From JBBSZK01 sp964354995 (GTDB lineage: Archaea > Nanobdellota > Nanobdellia > Pacearchaeales > GW2011-AR1), in NCBI GenBank assembly GCA_964354995.1, contig CAYHBQ010000033.1, positions 1-5,684 on the forward strand: DNA of 5,684 bases, written 5' to 3'. Both the position numbers and the translations under genes were made by a program. Below the pieces are notes generated by a model. The model did not search any database and had not been told where the DNA came from. It saw only the letters and a list, made by a program, of their open reading frames with translations. Positions 1 through 5,326 of this stretch are shown in pieces. Position 1 is the first letter of the stretch. Every line of letters begins with the position of its first letter.

Positions 1-28
1 CTTTCCCTACACGACGCGCTTCCGATCT
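1..28 (+). other. Residual Illumina read-1 adapter sequence
   Basis: The first 28 bases match the 3' part of the standard Illumina read-1 adapter (ending in CTTCCGATCT), with a single mismatch at position 18 (G in place of T). This is a library artefact left at the contig end, not genomic DNA. It shows that base 1 is a contig terminus. The very GC-rich stretch just after it (about 30-43) may be chimeric or low-quality too, but I cannot assign that part to a known adapter. Confidence 0.95.
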
Positions 29-140
29 TGCGGCGGCCGGCGTTGGTTCCAATGAGTTGGGATGTCAACTATTAGGGCATGCAAGCGAGTGTTTACCGGT
101 TGTCTGAGGGGAAAACATGTGTCCTTTAGATGTTCAGAAG
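29..140. other. Non-coding leader region, no gene recognised
   Basis: Between the adapter remnant and the first promoter I see no convincing coding frame, tRNA fold or repeat array. A short antisense reading frame reaches into this stretch but overlaps the pilin gene and has no supporting signals. The first part (30-43) is unusually rich in G and C compared with the rest. Confidence 0.5.
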
Positions 141-150
141 TTTTATAAAT
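141..150 (+). promoter_or_regulatory. TATA box of the long pilin gene
   Basis: TTTTATAAAT matches the archaeal TATA-box consensus. Its centre lies about 25 nt before the ATG at 171, so transcription should begin at or within a few bases of the start codon (a leaderless mRNA). The purine-rich GAAG just upstream could serve as a TFB recognition element. Confidence 0.65.
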
Positions 151-170
151 GAGCAAAGTCCTATAAGGGG

Positions 171-1196
171 ATGCACGCAAAGAGAGGATTGAGCGATATT
201 GTTACCGCTATTCTTATTATTCTGCTTGTGCTCGTTGCGATAGGTATCATTTGGGCGTTTCTCCGCCCTGTAATTAGTGAAGGTGCTGGTCAAGTTGAAG
301 GTATTGCTGATGTGTACAGCACAATTCTTACGATTGATTCGCAATCGGCACAACTCGATGAAACAAATAAGGTACTCTCGTTCGTTGTGAGTCGTGGGAG
401 TGGAAGCGGATCTATTGCCGGAATTACTTCGATTATTGAAGACAGTTCGGGCAACGCGAAATCATTTAGAAACGAGACAATTCTAGGTTCCTTGGATAGT
501 CGTCGTATCTATATTAGTTATGGAAGTTCAAGTCTTGGAACGCCCGTTTCCGTTATGGTTGTGCCGATGTTTGGCACGAGCAGTGGACAAGAACGATTAG
601 GCACTGAGTCCAATAAAGTTTCTGTTTCTACCTCAAGTGGTGGAGGTTCGTGTACTGATGGAAGCACACGAGCATGTACGACGACGGGCGGCTATACAGG
701 AACGCAAATGTGCACGAGTGGTTCGTGGGGTTCGTGTACGACAACGTTGTCGTGTGGAGATGGAATTATTAATGGTCCCGAAGTGTGCGATGGGACTGCT
801 CTTGGGGGACAGACGTGTACAAGTCAGGGATTCGGCGGAGGTACCCTCGCGTGTCAGTCTAACTGCTTGGCGTTTAATACTGCAGGATGTACGACCGCGT
901 GTACGACAGGTGATAAAAGATATTGTACGTATGGCTCTCTTCCAGGTGCACAGCAAACGTGCACGAGTGGTTCGTGGGGTTCGTGTGTCTGTTATGCAGA
1001 TATAGATGGAAGCGGGTCTATAAATGCCGTGGACCAAGATGCGTATAGTGTTCTTTTTGATGCAGGAGATTTACAAGCAGATTGTAATGGGAATGGGATA
1101 GTAGATGACCCTGCCGATTTTGACTGCTTTAGTGTCTTGTTTGGTGGACCGTTTTGTTCGTGGGAGTATTACTGCGATAACAGCCCTTCTTGTTAA
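171..1196 (+). CDS. Type IV pilin-like protein with Cys-rich repeats and dockerin-like C-terminus
   Basis: This is probably a secreted surface subunit, anchored in or polymerised through its N-terminal helix. Residues 1-31 form a class III signal peptide: the charged stretch AKRG, a predicted prepilin-peptidase cut after Gly6, then LSDIV and a hydrophobic helix to about residue 31. Residues 32-155 are a pilin core homologous to the 156-aa neighbour. Residues 159-189 and 240-272 are two related cysteine units, both ending CTSGSWGSC. Between them, 195-240 matches the common cysteine-rich repeat that begins CGDGIINGPEVCDG. Residues 275-326 hold two dockerin/EF-hand-like loops: D277, D279, S281, S283, D288 fit a calcium loop well, while D304, N306, N308, D312 fit less exactly. 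All 20 cysteines lie after residue 160, which suggests disulfides outside the cell. An in-frame TGA at 150-152 leaves ATG 171 as the only possible ATG start. The AAGGGG touching it is too close to act as a Shine-Dalgarno. An adhesive or minor pilin role is inference. Confidence 0.88.
   Translation: MHAKRGLSDIVTAILIILLVLVAIGIIWAFLRPVISEGAGQVEGIADVYSTILTIDSQSAQLDETNKVLSFVVSRGSGSGSIAGITSIIEDSSGNAKSFRNETILGSLDSRRIYISYGSSSLGTPVSVMVVPMFGTSSGQERLGTESNKVSVSTSSGGGSCTDGSTRACTTTGGYTGTQMCTSGSWGSCTTTLSCGDGIINGPEVCDGTALGGQTCTSQGFGGGTLACQSNCLAFNTAGCTTACTTGDKRYCTYGSLPGAQQTCTSGSWGSCVCYADIDGSGSINAVDQDAYSVLFDAGDLQADCNGNGIVDDPADFDCFSVLFGGPFCSWEYYCDNSPSC
228..256 (+). repeat. 29-bp exact repeat, copy 1 (pilin signal helix)
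   Basis: These 29 bases recur identically at 1354-1382 in the next gene and encode the same helix segment, VLVAIGIIWA. The flanking signal-peptide codons are similar but have many synonymous differences. The identical block therefore suggests recent duplication or local gene conversion between the two pilin genes. Confidence 0.85.
710..737 (+). repeat. 28-bp exact direct repeat, copy 1
   Basis: This 28-base block is identical to 959-986. The two lie 249 bp apart, a multiple of three, so both are read in the same frame and encode CTSGSWGSC in the two cysteine units of the long pilin. Unequal recombination between them would remove or add exactly 83 codons without a frameshift. Confidence 0.9.
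959..986 (+). repeat. 28-bp exact direct repeat, copy 2
   Basis: Second copy of the block at 710-737, encoding the second CTSGSWGSC motif just before the dockerin-like segment. Sequence identity stops abruptly on both sides, although the encoded cysteine units remain related over a longer stretch. Confidence 0.9.
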
Positions 1197-1230
1197 ACGA
1201 TGGCTTTTTCGTCGATATACAACGCAAACG

Positions 1231-1239
1231 TTTATATAT
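1231..1239 (+). promoter_or_regulatory. TATA box of the short pilin gene
   Basis: TTTATATAT lies in the 97-nt gap between the two pilin genes, centred about 59 nt before the ATG at 1294. The expected transcription start is near 1260, giving a leader of roughly 30-35 nt. The second pilin can therefore be transcribed independently of the first. Confidence 0.6.
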
Positions 1240-1280
1240 CAATTCTCGTTAGTAAGCGTATAGTTATGCAATAGCTAAAA

Positions 1281-1286
1281 GGAGGT
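1281..1286 (+). promoter_or_regulatory. Strong Shine-Dalgarno site of the short pilin
   Basis: GGAGGT is a perfect match to the anti-Shine-Dalgarno core and sits 7 nt before the ATG at 1294. It is the only well-placed, full-strength ribosome-binding site in the window. It fixes the start codon and suggests efficient translation. Confidence 0.85.
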
Positions 1287-1293
1287 TACAATC

Positions 1294-1764
1294 ATGATTC
1301 AATCTAGAAAGGGTTTGAGCGATATCGTCACAAACGTGTTGATTATCTTACTCGTGCTCGTTGCGATAGGTATCATTTGGGCCTTCGTCAGACCGTCCCT
1401 TAATCAAGGCGCAAGCCAATTAGAAGGACAAGCTGATTGCTTGGCTATTCAAATGGAAGCTAAATCGTGCGTCAAAGAGACTGATAATAGTTATAGTGTA
1501 CAAGTCTTCCGAGGCGCAGGCGAGGGTGATTTCAAAGGATACAAGGTCGTCTTCAAAGATGTTGATGGAAATACCAAGTCATTTGAAAAGAAGACAACCG
1601 GAGACGTTATTGATACGCTCGGACAAGTTAAATTTATAGGAAACACTTCTGAGGTGGCTCCATTCGTTCCTGTCAGTGTTGACGTTGCTTCTATCGTTAC
1701 TGTAAAGAGTAATCCAGAAGGCAGAACGTGCGATTTGACCGCTGCACCTGTTGCGTGCGCGTAA
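1294..1764 (+). CDS. Short type IV pilin-like protein
   Basis: This is a small secreted subunit, likely a structural pilin. The class III signal peptide is very clear: SRKG followed by LSDIV, a predicted prepilin-peptidase cut after Gly7, then an uninterrupted hydrophobic helix to about residue 32. The remaining 120-odd residues form a beta-rich soluble domain. It aligns with the core of the preceding pilin through a shared RG-G pattern (73-79 here), the GN-KSF motif (92-97) and a PVSV strand (126-129). It ends at residue 156 without the cysteine-repeat and dockerin-like extension. Four cysteines (49, 59, 146, 155) could form two disulfides. The gene has its own TATA box, a roughly 30-nt leader and a perfect GGAGGT, unlike its neighbours, and a T-rich terminator follows. 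The family is confident; its status as the major filament subunit is inference. Confidence 0.88.
   Translation: MIQSRKGLSDIVTNVLIILLVLVAIGIIWAFVRPSLNQGASQLEGQADCLAIQMEAKSCVKETDNSYSVQVFRGAGEGDFKGYKVVFKDVDGNTKSFEKKTTGDVIDTLGQVKFIGNTSEVAPFVPVSVDVASIVTVKSNPEGRTCDLTAAPVACA
1354..1382 (+). repeat. 29-bp exact repeat, copy 2 (pilin signal helix)
   Basis: Identical to 228-256 in the preceding pilin gene and encodes the same part of the signal-peptide helix. The bases immediately before and after the block differ between the copies. Confidence 0.85.
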
Positions 1765-1768
1765 CGCG

Positions 1769-1802
1769 TTTATTTTTTATTTTATCTTTTTCTTTTGTTT
1801 TT
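1769..1802 (+). terminator. T-rich archaeal terminator after the pilin pair
   Basis: Several runs of T (up to six in a row) begin five bases after the stop of the short pilin and continue for about 34 nt. Archaeal RNA polymerase terminates at such U-tracts without needing a hairpin. The position between two convergent genes fits this role. Confidence 0.7.
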
Positions 1803-1861
1803 AGAAGGGATGTGAGAACTTTGTGAAGAGAGATAGAAATTAGAACGTAAAACGCAACCTA

Positions 1862-2593
1862 TTACTTCTTCTTGGGCTTCTTTGCCTTGGTTGACGTGAC
1901 TTGTTTCTTAGGGGCTTCCTGTTTCTCAAGTTCGATTTCTTCTTTTTTGAGCAATTCTTTCAGCTTATCGAGTTGTTCGATTTTTTTCTCAATGAGGTCT
2001 TTCGTAGGCTTAATTTGTTGCGGGTCGCCTTGTGCAGACTCGGGGGTTGCGCCTGTTCCGGCAGACTGTCCCGCGGCGCCCAGTTGGGCTTGCGCACCCA
2101 TAGGTAATCTTTTGATATAGTCAAGCAATGACGATTTCTCCATTTTCAGAATAGTTTCTGAAGCGTCCTCGACATGCACTTTGAGGAGGTCCATGCCTGA
2201 CAATACGCAATTGACATTCCAGACCTTTTTACCTTCTACGGTTTGCAGTACGGCAATCATTTTTTTGATAGACTGCGTAATACTTCTGTTTTTCATTTCA
2301 TCTTGGATAATTCCTTGCAGCGCTTCAAGATCGATGGTCGTTTTCATATCGAGCGCTTGGGGTGTCTTCTTATCGAGCGTATTAAGCAACTGCAAGACCA
2401 CTTTATTGTCTAATGTAAATGCCGCAAACTTCTTCTTGGAAGGCACGTAGTAGTCAATCTGGTGAAGGTTTTTACCAGTTTCAAAGTCAATCACGAAGAA
2501 CCCTGCAACCAGAAATGCATCCGTATATTTTTGTTGGAATTCCTTAAACACCGGAGAGGCGTGTAATTTGGTGACGTAGGGTTGTATTTTCAT
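1862..2593 (-). CDS. Conserved hypothetical protein with coiled coil and Lys-rich tail
   Basis: Function unknown. The N-terminal part (about 1-160) looks like a folded alpha/beta domain. It contains a hydrophobic strand pair around DAFLVAGFFVIDF (25-37), a QIDYYVPSKKKFAAFTLD stretch (45-62), and a second strand region near KVWNVNCVLSGMDLLKVHV (123-141). Residues 165-192 are a Gly/Ala/Gln/Ser-rich flexible linker. Residues 197-226 are highly charged and heptad-like (DLIEKKIEQLDKLKELLKKE), consistent with a coiled coil, and the last 15 residues are basic, ending KKPKKK. There is no signal peptide or membrane helix, so it is probably cytoplasmic. The general shape resembles hypothetical proteins I associate with DPANN archaea, but this is from memory. 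The basic tail could contact nucleic acid or the ribosome. It follows thrS by 40 nt and has its own TATA box. The ATG at 2593 agrees with that box, leaving only a very short leader. Confidence 0.82.
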   Translation of the reverse strand: MKIQPYVTKLHASPVFKEFQQKYTDAFLVAGFFVIDFETGKNLHQIDYYVPSKKKFAAFTLDNKVVLQLLNTLDKKTPQALDMKTTIDLEALQGIIQDEMKNRSITQSIKKMIAVLQTVEGKKVWNVNCVLSGMDLLKVHVEDASETILKMEKSSLLDYIKRLPMGAQAQLGAAGQSAGTGATPESAQGDPQQIKPTKDLIEKKIEQLDKLKELLKKEEIELEKQEAPKKQVTSTKAKKPKKK

Positions 2594-2620
2594 CTCTTTA
2601 TTGCTTGGGTAGGAACTAGC

Positions 2621-2630
2621 TATTTATAAA
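2621..2630 (-). promoter_or_regulatory. TATA box of the 243-aa hypothetical gene
   Basis: Read on the minus strand this is TTTATAAATA, a near-ideal archaeal TATA box. It lies in the 40-nt gap just after the thrS stop, centred about 33 nt before the ATG at 2593, which predicts a leader of fewer than 10 nt. No good Shine-Dalgarno is present. Confidence 0.65.
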
Positions 2631-2633
2631 GAT

Positions 2634-4364
2634 TTATACGATATGGTTCTCGACTTCGAGTTCTTTAATAAACGTCGCAAGTTTGACACCGAACTTGGGC
2701 TTTTCGCCTCTTGGTCGAACGGCGAGTGTTTTGCTTTTTTCTTCCTTGTCTCCGACAACAACAATATAGTTTATTTTGAGGAGCTCAGCATCGCGCACTT
2801 TTGCCTGCACGGTGTCTGTGCGTAAATCGAGGTCAATTTTCATTAGGGGTAGCGCTTTTTTTAGCTCTGCGTGTATTTTTTGTGTTGCCTTTGCGTTGCG
2901 ATCGGTAAAGTTAATGATGCGTACTTGACGTGGAGAAAGCCAGAGGGGTAAATTACCATTGGTATGCTCGAGCAGAATGCCTATAAATCGTTCCATAGAT
3001 CCAAAGAGCGCACGATGAATAACGAGAGGGGTGTGTTCCTTGCCGTCTGGTCCTGTGTACTTACAATCAAAACGTGCGGGAATTTGGCTGTCGAGTTGAA
3101 TGGTGCCACACTGCCAACTTCTCCCTAACGAGTCCTTAATATGCAAATCGATTTTAGGCCCATAGAACGCTCCGTCGCCTTTGTTTATCTTGTAAGGTGT
3201 CTTTGATTTTTTAAGTGCGGATTCAAGCGATTGTTCTGCGTGGTCCCACTGTTCTTTTGTGCCCAAGAATTTTTCAGGACGGGTTGACAGTTCGAGATGA
3301 TAGTCAAACTTAAACAATTTCTTGTAGTAGAAATCGATGAGTTCGAGCAGCCCCCGTATCTCAGACTCAATTTGTTCTTCGGTGCAGAAGATATGAGTAT
3401 CATCCTGCGTAAATCGGATGACTCGAAAGAGCCCTGCAAGCACGCCTGAGAGTTCTTGTCTGTGTACGACTCCGAACTCTGACATTCGCAGGGGCAAGTC
3501 TTTGTAACTTCGCGATTTTGATTTGTACACAAGCATTGCTCCAGGACAGTTCATGGGTTTGACACCCATGTCTCGCGTCTCATACGACGTAATAAACATG
3601 TTATCTTTGTAGTGATTCCAGTGGCCCGAAACTTTCCAGAGGGCGGTATTGAGAATTTGCGGAGTGGCTATTTCTTCGTACCCTCGTTCGTCTTGCATAC
3701 GTCGCGCTAGTTCAACGAGCCTGTTATAGATTGAAAGACCCGCAGCGTGCCAGAATACGGCTCCAGGGGACACTTCGTTAAACCCGAATAACTCGAGTCG
3801 TTGGCCGAGAATACGATGATCGTTGTCTTTCAGTTTAGAGGTGTCTAACTTGGTTGCATTCATTTCGTGCAATAATCGTTTGATATCGTCTGAGGTAAGC
3901 TCTTTTTCAACGGACGGGGTGGATTTTACTTGCGATGAAGATGATGCGATTCCGCCAAATTGTTTGCTCAGTTCGGAAAGCGGGTGTCCTTTACACTTTA
4001 ACTCGAAGGTCTTGTAATAGCCAAAGGGAGCGCGGGTAACCTTGTATTCTTTTTTTAAATCAGACTCTGCTTGTTTGAGCATTTCAAGCGCTACGGCGGG
4101 CTTTGCTAAATTCGAGGAGAGGTGTGCATAGGGATATATCACGAGCGTTTGTGTTTTTACATCGCTTGCGGTTTTCTTTATCGCTGCAATCATGTCATCG
4201 AACTCTTTTTGTCCGTCTCCTGACTCGACTGCGGTGAGAATAACGAGGCACTCTTTCACCGTGTGTTCTTTCTTTTCATCTTCGGTCAGCTCCGACGCGT
4301 CTTTGAACGCTTTCTTGTTCGCTTGAAAGGTGATGTAATCACAATGGAGTGTGAGTATTTTCAT
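2634..4364 (-). CDS. thrS: Threonyl-tRNA synthetase, archaeal type with N-terminal editing domain
   Basis: Charges tRNA-Thr with threonine in the cytoplasm and proofreads mischarged serine. Residues 1-138 are the archaeal editing domain, related to D-aminoacyl-tRNA deacylases. It starts MKILTLHCDYI and carries the family stretches YPYAHLS (77-83) and GYYKTF (115-120). A poorly conserved Ser-rich linker follows (about 140-155). The class II catalytic core spans about 180-475: motif 1 near 201-237, motif 2 near 293-331 with catalytic Arg302, and motif 3 at 450-467 with Arg459. The zinc ligands that select threonine are all present: Cys273 in KPMNCPGAM, His324 in TQDDTHIF and His450 in VIHRALFGSMERF. 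Residues 478-571 form the anticodon-binding domain. At 576 aa it is somewhat shorter than typical archaeal homologues of just over 600, but no domain is missing. Editing and synthesis are in one chain, unlike the split enzymes of some Crenarchaeota. The ATG at 4364 fits a leaderless transcript. Confidence 0.98.
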   Translation of the reverse strand: MKILTLHCDYITFQANKKAFKDASELTEDEKKEHTVKECLVILTAVESGDGQKEFDDMIAAIKKTASDVKTQTLVIYPYAHLSSNLAKPAVALEMLKQAESDLKKEYKVTRAPFGYYKTFELKCKGHPLSELSKQFGGIASSSSQVKSTPSVEKELTSDDIKRLLHEMNATKLDTSKLKDNDHRILGQRLELFGFNEVSPGAVFWHAAGLSIYNRLVELARRMQDERGYEEIATPQILNTALWKVSGHWNHYKDNMFITSYETRDMGVKPMNCPGAMLVYKSKSRSYKDLPLRMSEFGVVHRQELSGVLAGLFRVIRFTQDDTHIFCTEEQIESEIRGLLELIDFYYKKLFKFDYHLELSTRPEKFLGTKEQWDHAEQSLESALKKSKTPYKINKGDGAFYGPKIDLHIKDSLGRSWQCGTIQLDSQIPARFDCKYTGPDGKEHTPLVIHRALFGSMERFIGILLEHTNGNLPLWLSPRQVRIINFTDRNAKATQKIHAELKKALPLMKIDLDLRTDTVQAKVRDAELLKINYIVVVGDKEEKSKTLAVRPRGEKPKFGVKLATFIKELEVENHIV

Positions 4365-4383
4365 ACTTCGTTAGAGCGAAAAT

Positions 4384-4393
4384 GATATAAAAA
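4384..4393 (-). promoter_or_regulatory. TATA box of thrS
   Basis: On the minus strand this reads TTTTTATATC. It sits in the 34-nt gap after the upstream small gene and is centred about 25 nt before the thrS ATG, so transcription should start at the start codon. No Shine-Dalgarno precedes that ATG. Confidence 0.65.
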
Positions 4394-4398
4394 GGTTG

Positions 4399-4719
4399 TT
4401 ACGTTCGAGTGCGACCCTCTAATTGGGTACAAACGAGCTTTCCTCTGGCCAGATCGTGTGAAATGGCTCGTATATCCGAGAGATACGCTTCGTCGAAACG
4501 ATATTCTTCTAAGAAAGCTGAGGCGACGTCTTTATCCCCGAACGTTCGAATAATGCGGAGGGCATAGTTCGGAGAGGTTCTTACAAGGGCACTAATTGCG
4601 AAAGAATTGCCTTGTATGTTGGTTTCGTAGTGAAATCGGTCAAGGCTTGTTGATCCTATAGAGCGATTGCGTTTTGGCGCTTCTGGATTCAGGTGTGGCA
4701 AAGGAAATCTATCTGACAC
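4399..4719 (-). CDS. Small hypothetical protein with GTG start
   Basis: A 106-residue protein that I do not recognise. The start is a GTG at 4719; there is no internal methionine, so no downstream ATG start is possible. A TATA-like box about 26 nt upstream supports this start and a leaderless message. The first 40 residues are polar and rich in Pro, Arg and Asn and may be disordered. From about 41 to 97 the sequence looks helical (for example SALVRTSPNYALRIIRTFG, then DVASAFLEEYRF and DIRAISHDLARG), with regular hydrophobic spacing. There is no signal peptide, membrane helix, zinc motif or evident active site. It ends 34 nt before thrS. Amino-acid composition looks like a real protein. The alternating polar and hydrophobic pattern might suit a small helical binding protein, but no function can be assigned. 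Confidence 0.65.
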   Translation of the reverse strand: MSDRFPLPHLNPEAPKRNRSIGSTSLDRFHYETNIQGNSFAISALVRTSPNYALRIIRTFGDKDVASAFLEEYRFDEAYLSDIRAISHDLARGKLVCTQLEGRTRT

Positions 4720-4740
4720 GAGTGAAAGGATAAGAATTCA

Positions 4741-4750
4741 TTTAAAAACT
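4741..4750 (-). promoter_or_regulatory. TATA-like box of the small GTG-start gene
   Basis: On the minus strand this reads AGTTTTTAAA, a weaker TATA match than the others. Its centre is about 26 nt before the GTG at 4719, the same spacing seen for thrS and the long pilin. No ribosome-binding site is visible between the box and the start. Confidence 0.5.
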
Positions 4751-4791
4751 TATCGCGGCGGTTCGTTCGATTATACCTGGGCCCTTGTTGA

Positions 4792-5224
4792 TTATTCAGC
4801 ATAGTGCGTTGAGGCGCCTGTGTTAATCAATGCAGGAATATAGTTGAGTGCTGAGAGCCCCAACGAAGTGGTGACGGCGAGCGTAATAAGTTGCTTTCTC
4901 TGACGAGAAGTACGATTATGCAATACGGGTGTAGATGTTCGCATCGATGCACACCGCACCAGTCTTTAAGAATATCCATCGATAGCCCTACCAAGCACCC
5001 TGAAATGAGGCCAATGGTAAATGCGGTTCCTGCTGAAATCGTTAATTTTTGAGAGGCGGGTGTCTCGCCCGCCATGCAGGCCACGCCCATATAGAGCGGA
5101 ACCGCGCCTAATGCGTAAGAGACTCCATTGTACAGAGCATCGTGGAGATAGCCCCTTCTCGACGCATGCGTACAATACGGCCCAATTCTTGCGCAGTTAC
5201 AGGGTCTTCATGAGGTGAATTCAT
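4792..5224 (-). pseudogene. Frameshifted small membrane-protein gene
   Basis: One membrane protein is spread over three reading frames. Frame A starts at ATG 5224 with a charged, plausible cytoplasmic N-terminus (MNSPHEDPVTAQELGRIV) and hits a TAG at 5108-5110. Frame B continues smoothly from about 5155 with YLHDALYNGVSYALG and two hydrophobic helices (one around GAVPLYMGVACMAG, one around TAFTIGLISGCLVGLSMD), ending its homologous part near KDW. Frame C, open from 4966 down, supplies a third helix (LITLAVTTSLGLSALNYIP) and stops at 4792. Each junction fits loss of one base, the first perhaps in a G run at 5152-5155. Repaired, the product would be about 144 residues. The helix spacing and the loop ending in KDW recall AlaE-type alanine exporters, but the resemblance is weak. 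The 3' end looks truncated compared with a full two-repeat AlaE. Sequencing error is possible, yet thrS and both pilins are intact. A TATA box about 27 nt before the ATG marks it as a once-expressed gene. Confidence 0.7.
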
Positions 5225-5245
5225 GGGTAGTTTGAGAAACCCTCT

Positions 5246-5255
5246 CTTTTAAATC
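5246..5255 (-). promoter_or_regulatory. TATA box of the frameshifted membrane gene
   Basis: On the minus strand this reads GATTTAAAAG, centred about 27 nt before the ATG at 5224. It forms one half of a divergent promoter region with the box at 5298-5305. Its retention suggests that gene decay is recent, or that the frameshifts are sequence errors. Confidence 0.5.
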
Positions 5256-5297
5256 TATCTATATTGTCACTCCTACTTCGGAACAACAAAAGAAAGG

Positions 5298-5305
5298 TTT
5301 AAATA
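5298..5305 (+). promoter_or_regulatory. TATA box of the 3'-partial gene
   Basis: TTTAAATA is preceded by the purine stretch GAAAGG, a plausible TFB recognition element. It is centred about 25 nt before the ATG at 5327, so the message should be leaderless or nearly so. The AAAGGA at 5317-5322 might help translation only if the transcript starts upstream of it. Confidence 0.6.
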
Positions 5306-5326
5306 GTGCTTTTTTGAAAGGAAGCT

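Noticed and set aside
149..166. Tiny open frame ATG AGC AAA GTC CTA TAA as an upstream leader peptide
   Set aside because: It overlaps the TATA box and lies upstream of the predicted transcription start, so it should not be in the mRNA.
165..170. AAGGGG as the Shine-Dalgarno of the long pilin
   Set aside because: It touches the ATG with no spacing, and the TATA box at 141-150 predicts a transcript that begins at about the start codon, so this sequence would hardly be transcribed.
126..353. 75-residue minus-strand frame over the pilin start
   Set aside because: It lies antisense to the signal peptide, has low-complexity polar composition, and no promoter or ribosome site.
633..1037. Long open frames on the other strand (633-1037) and in another plus frame (637-1005)
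   Set aside because: They arise from the repetitive ACG/TGT-rich codons of the cysteine region. Their products are Arg/Thr- or Arg/Val-rich, without domains or start signals, while the pilin frame has clear motifs.
1803..1861. Strong terminator for the minus-strand block
   Set aside because: On the minus strand this stretch is pyrimidine-rich but has no run of five or more T, so I could not support a terminator call.
1872..2450. Plus-strand frames opposite the 243-aa gene (1872-2120, 1901-2107, 2181-2450)
   Set aside because: The Phe/Ser/Leu-rich products are the expected antisense shadow of a Lys/Glu-rich coding sequence.
2643..4017. Short frames inside thrS (2643-2825, 3185-3532, 3823-4017)
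   Set aside because: They fully overlap a well-conserved synthetase in other frames and show no independent signals.
4827..5218. Separate genes at 4827-5090, 4966-5175 and 5021-5218
   Set aside because: The first contains one middle piece of the frameshifted membrane gene followed by out-of-frame residues. The second is a wrong-frame, Arg-rich reading of the same DNA. The third is antisense to it.
4792..5224. Firm naming as an AlaE alanine exporter or as a VIT1/CCC1 iron transporter
   Set aside because: Only hydrophobic spacing and a KDW-type loop end resemble AlaE. The Glu-rich metal-binding motifs of VIT1 are absent. A profile search is needed before naming it.
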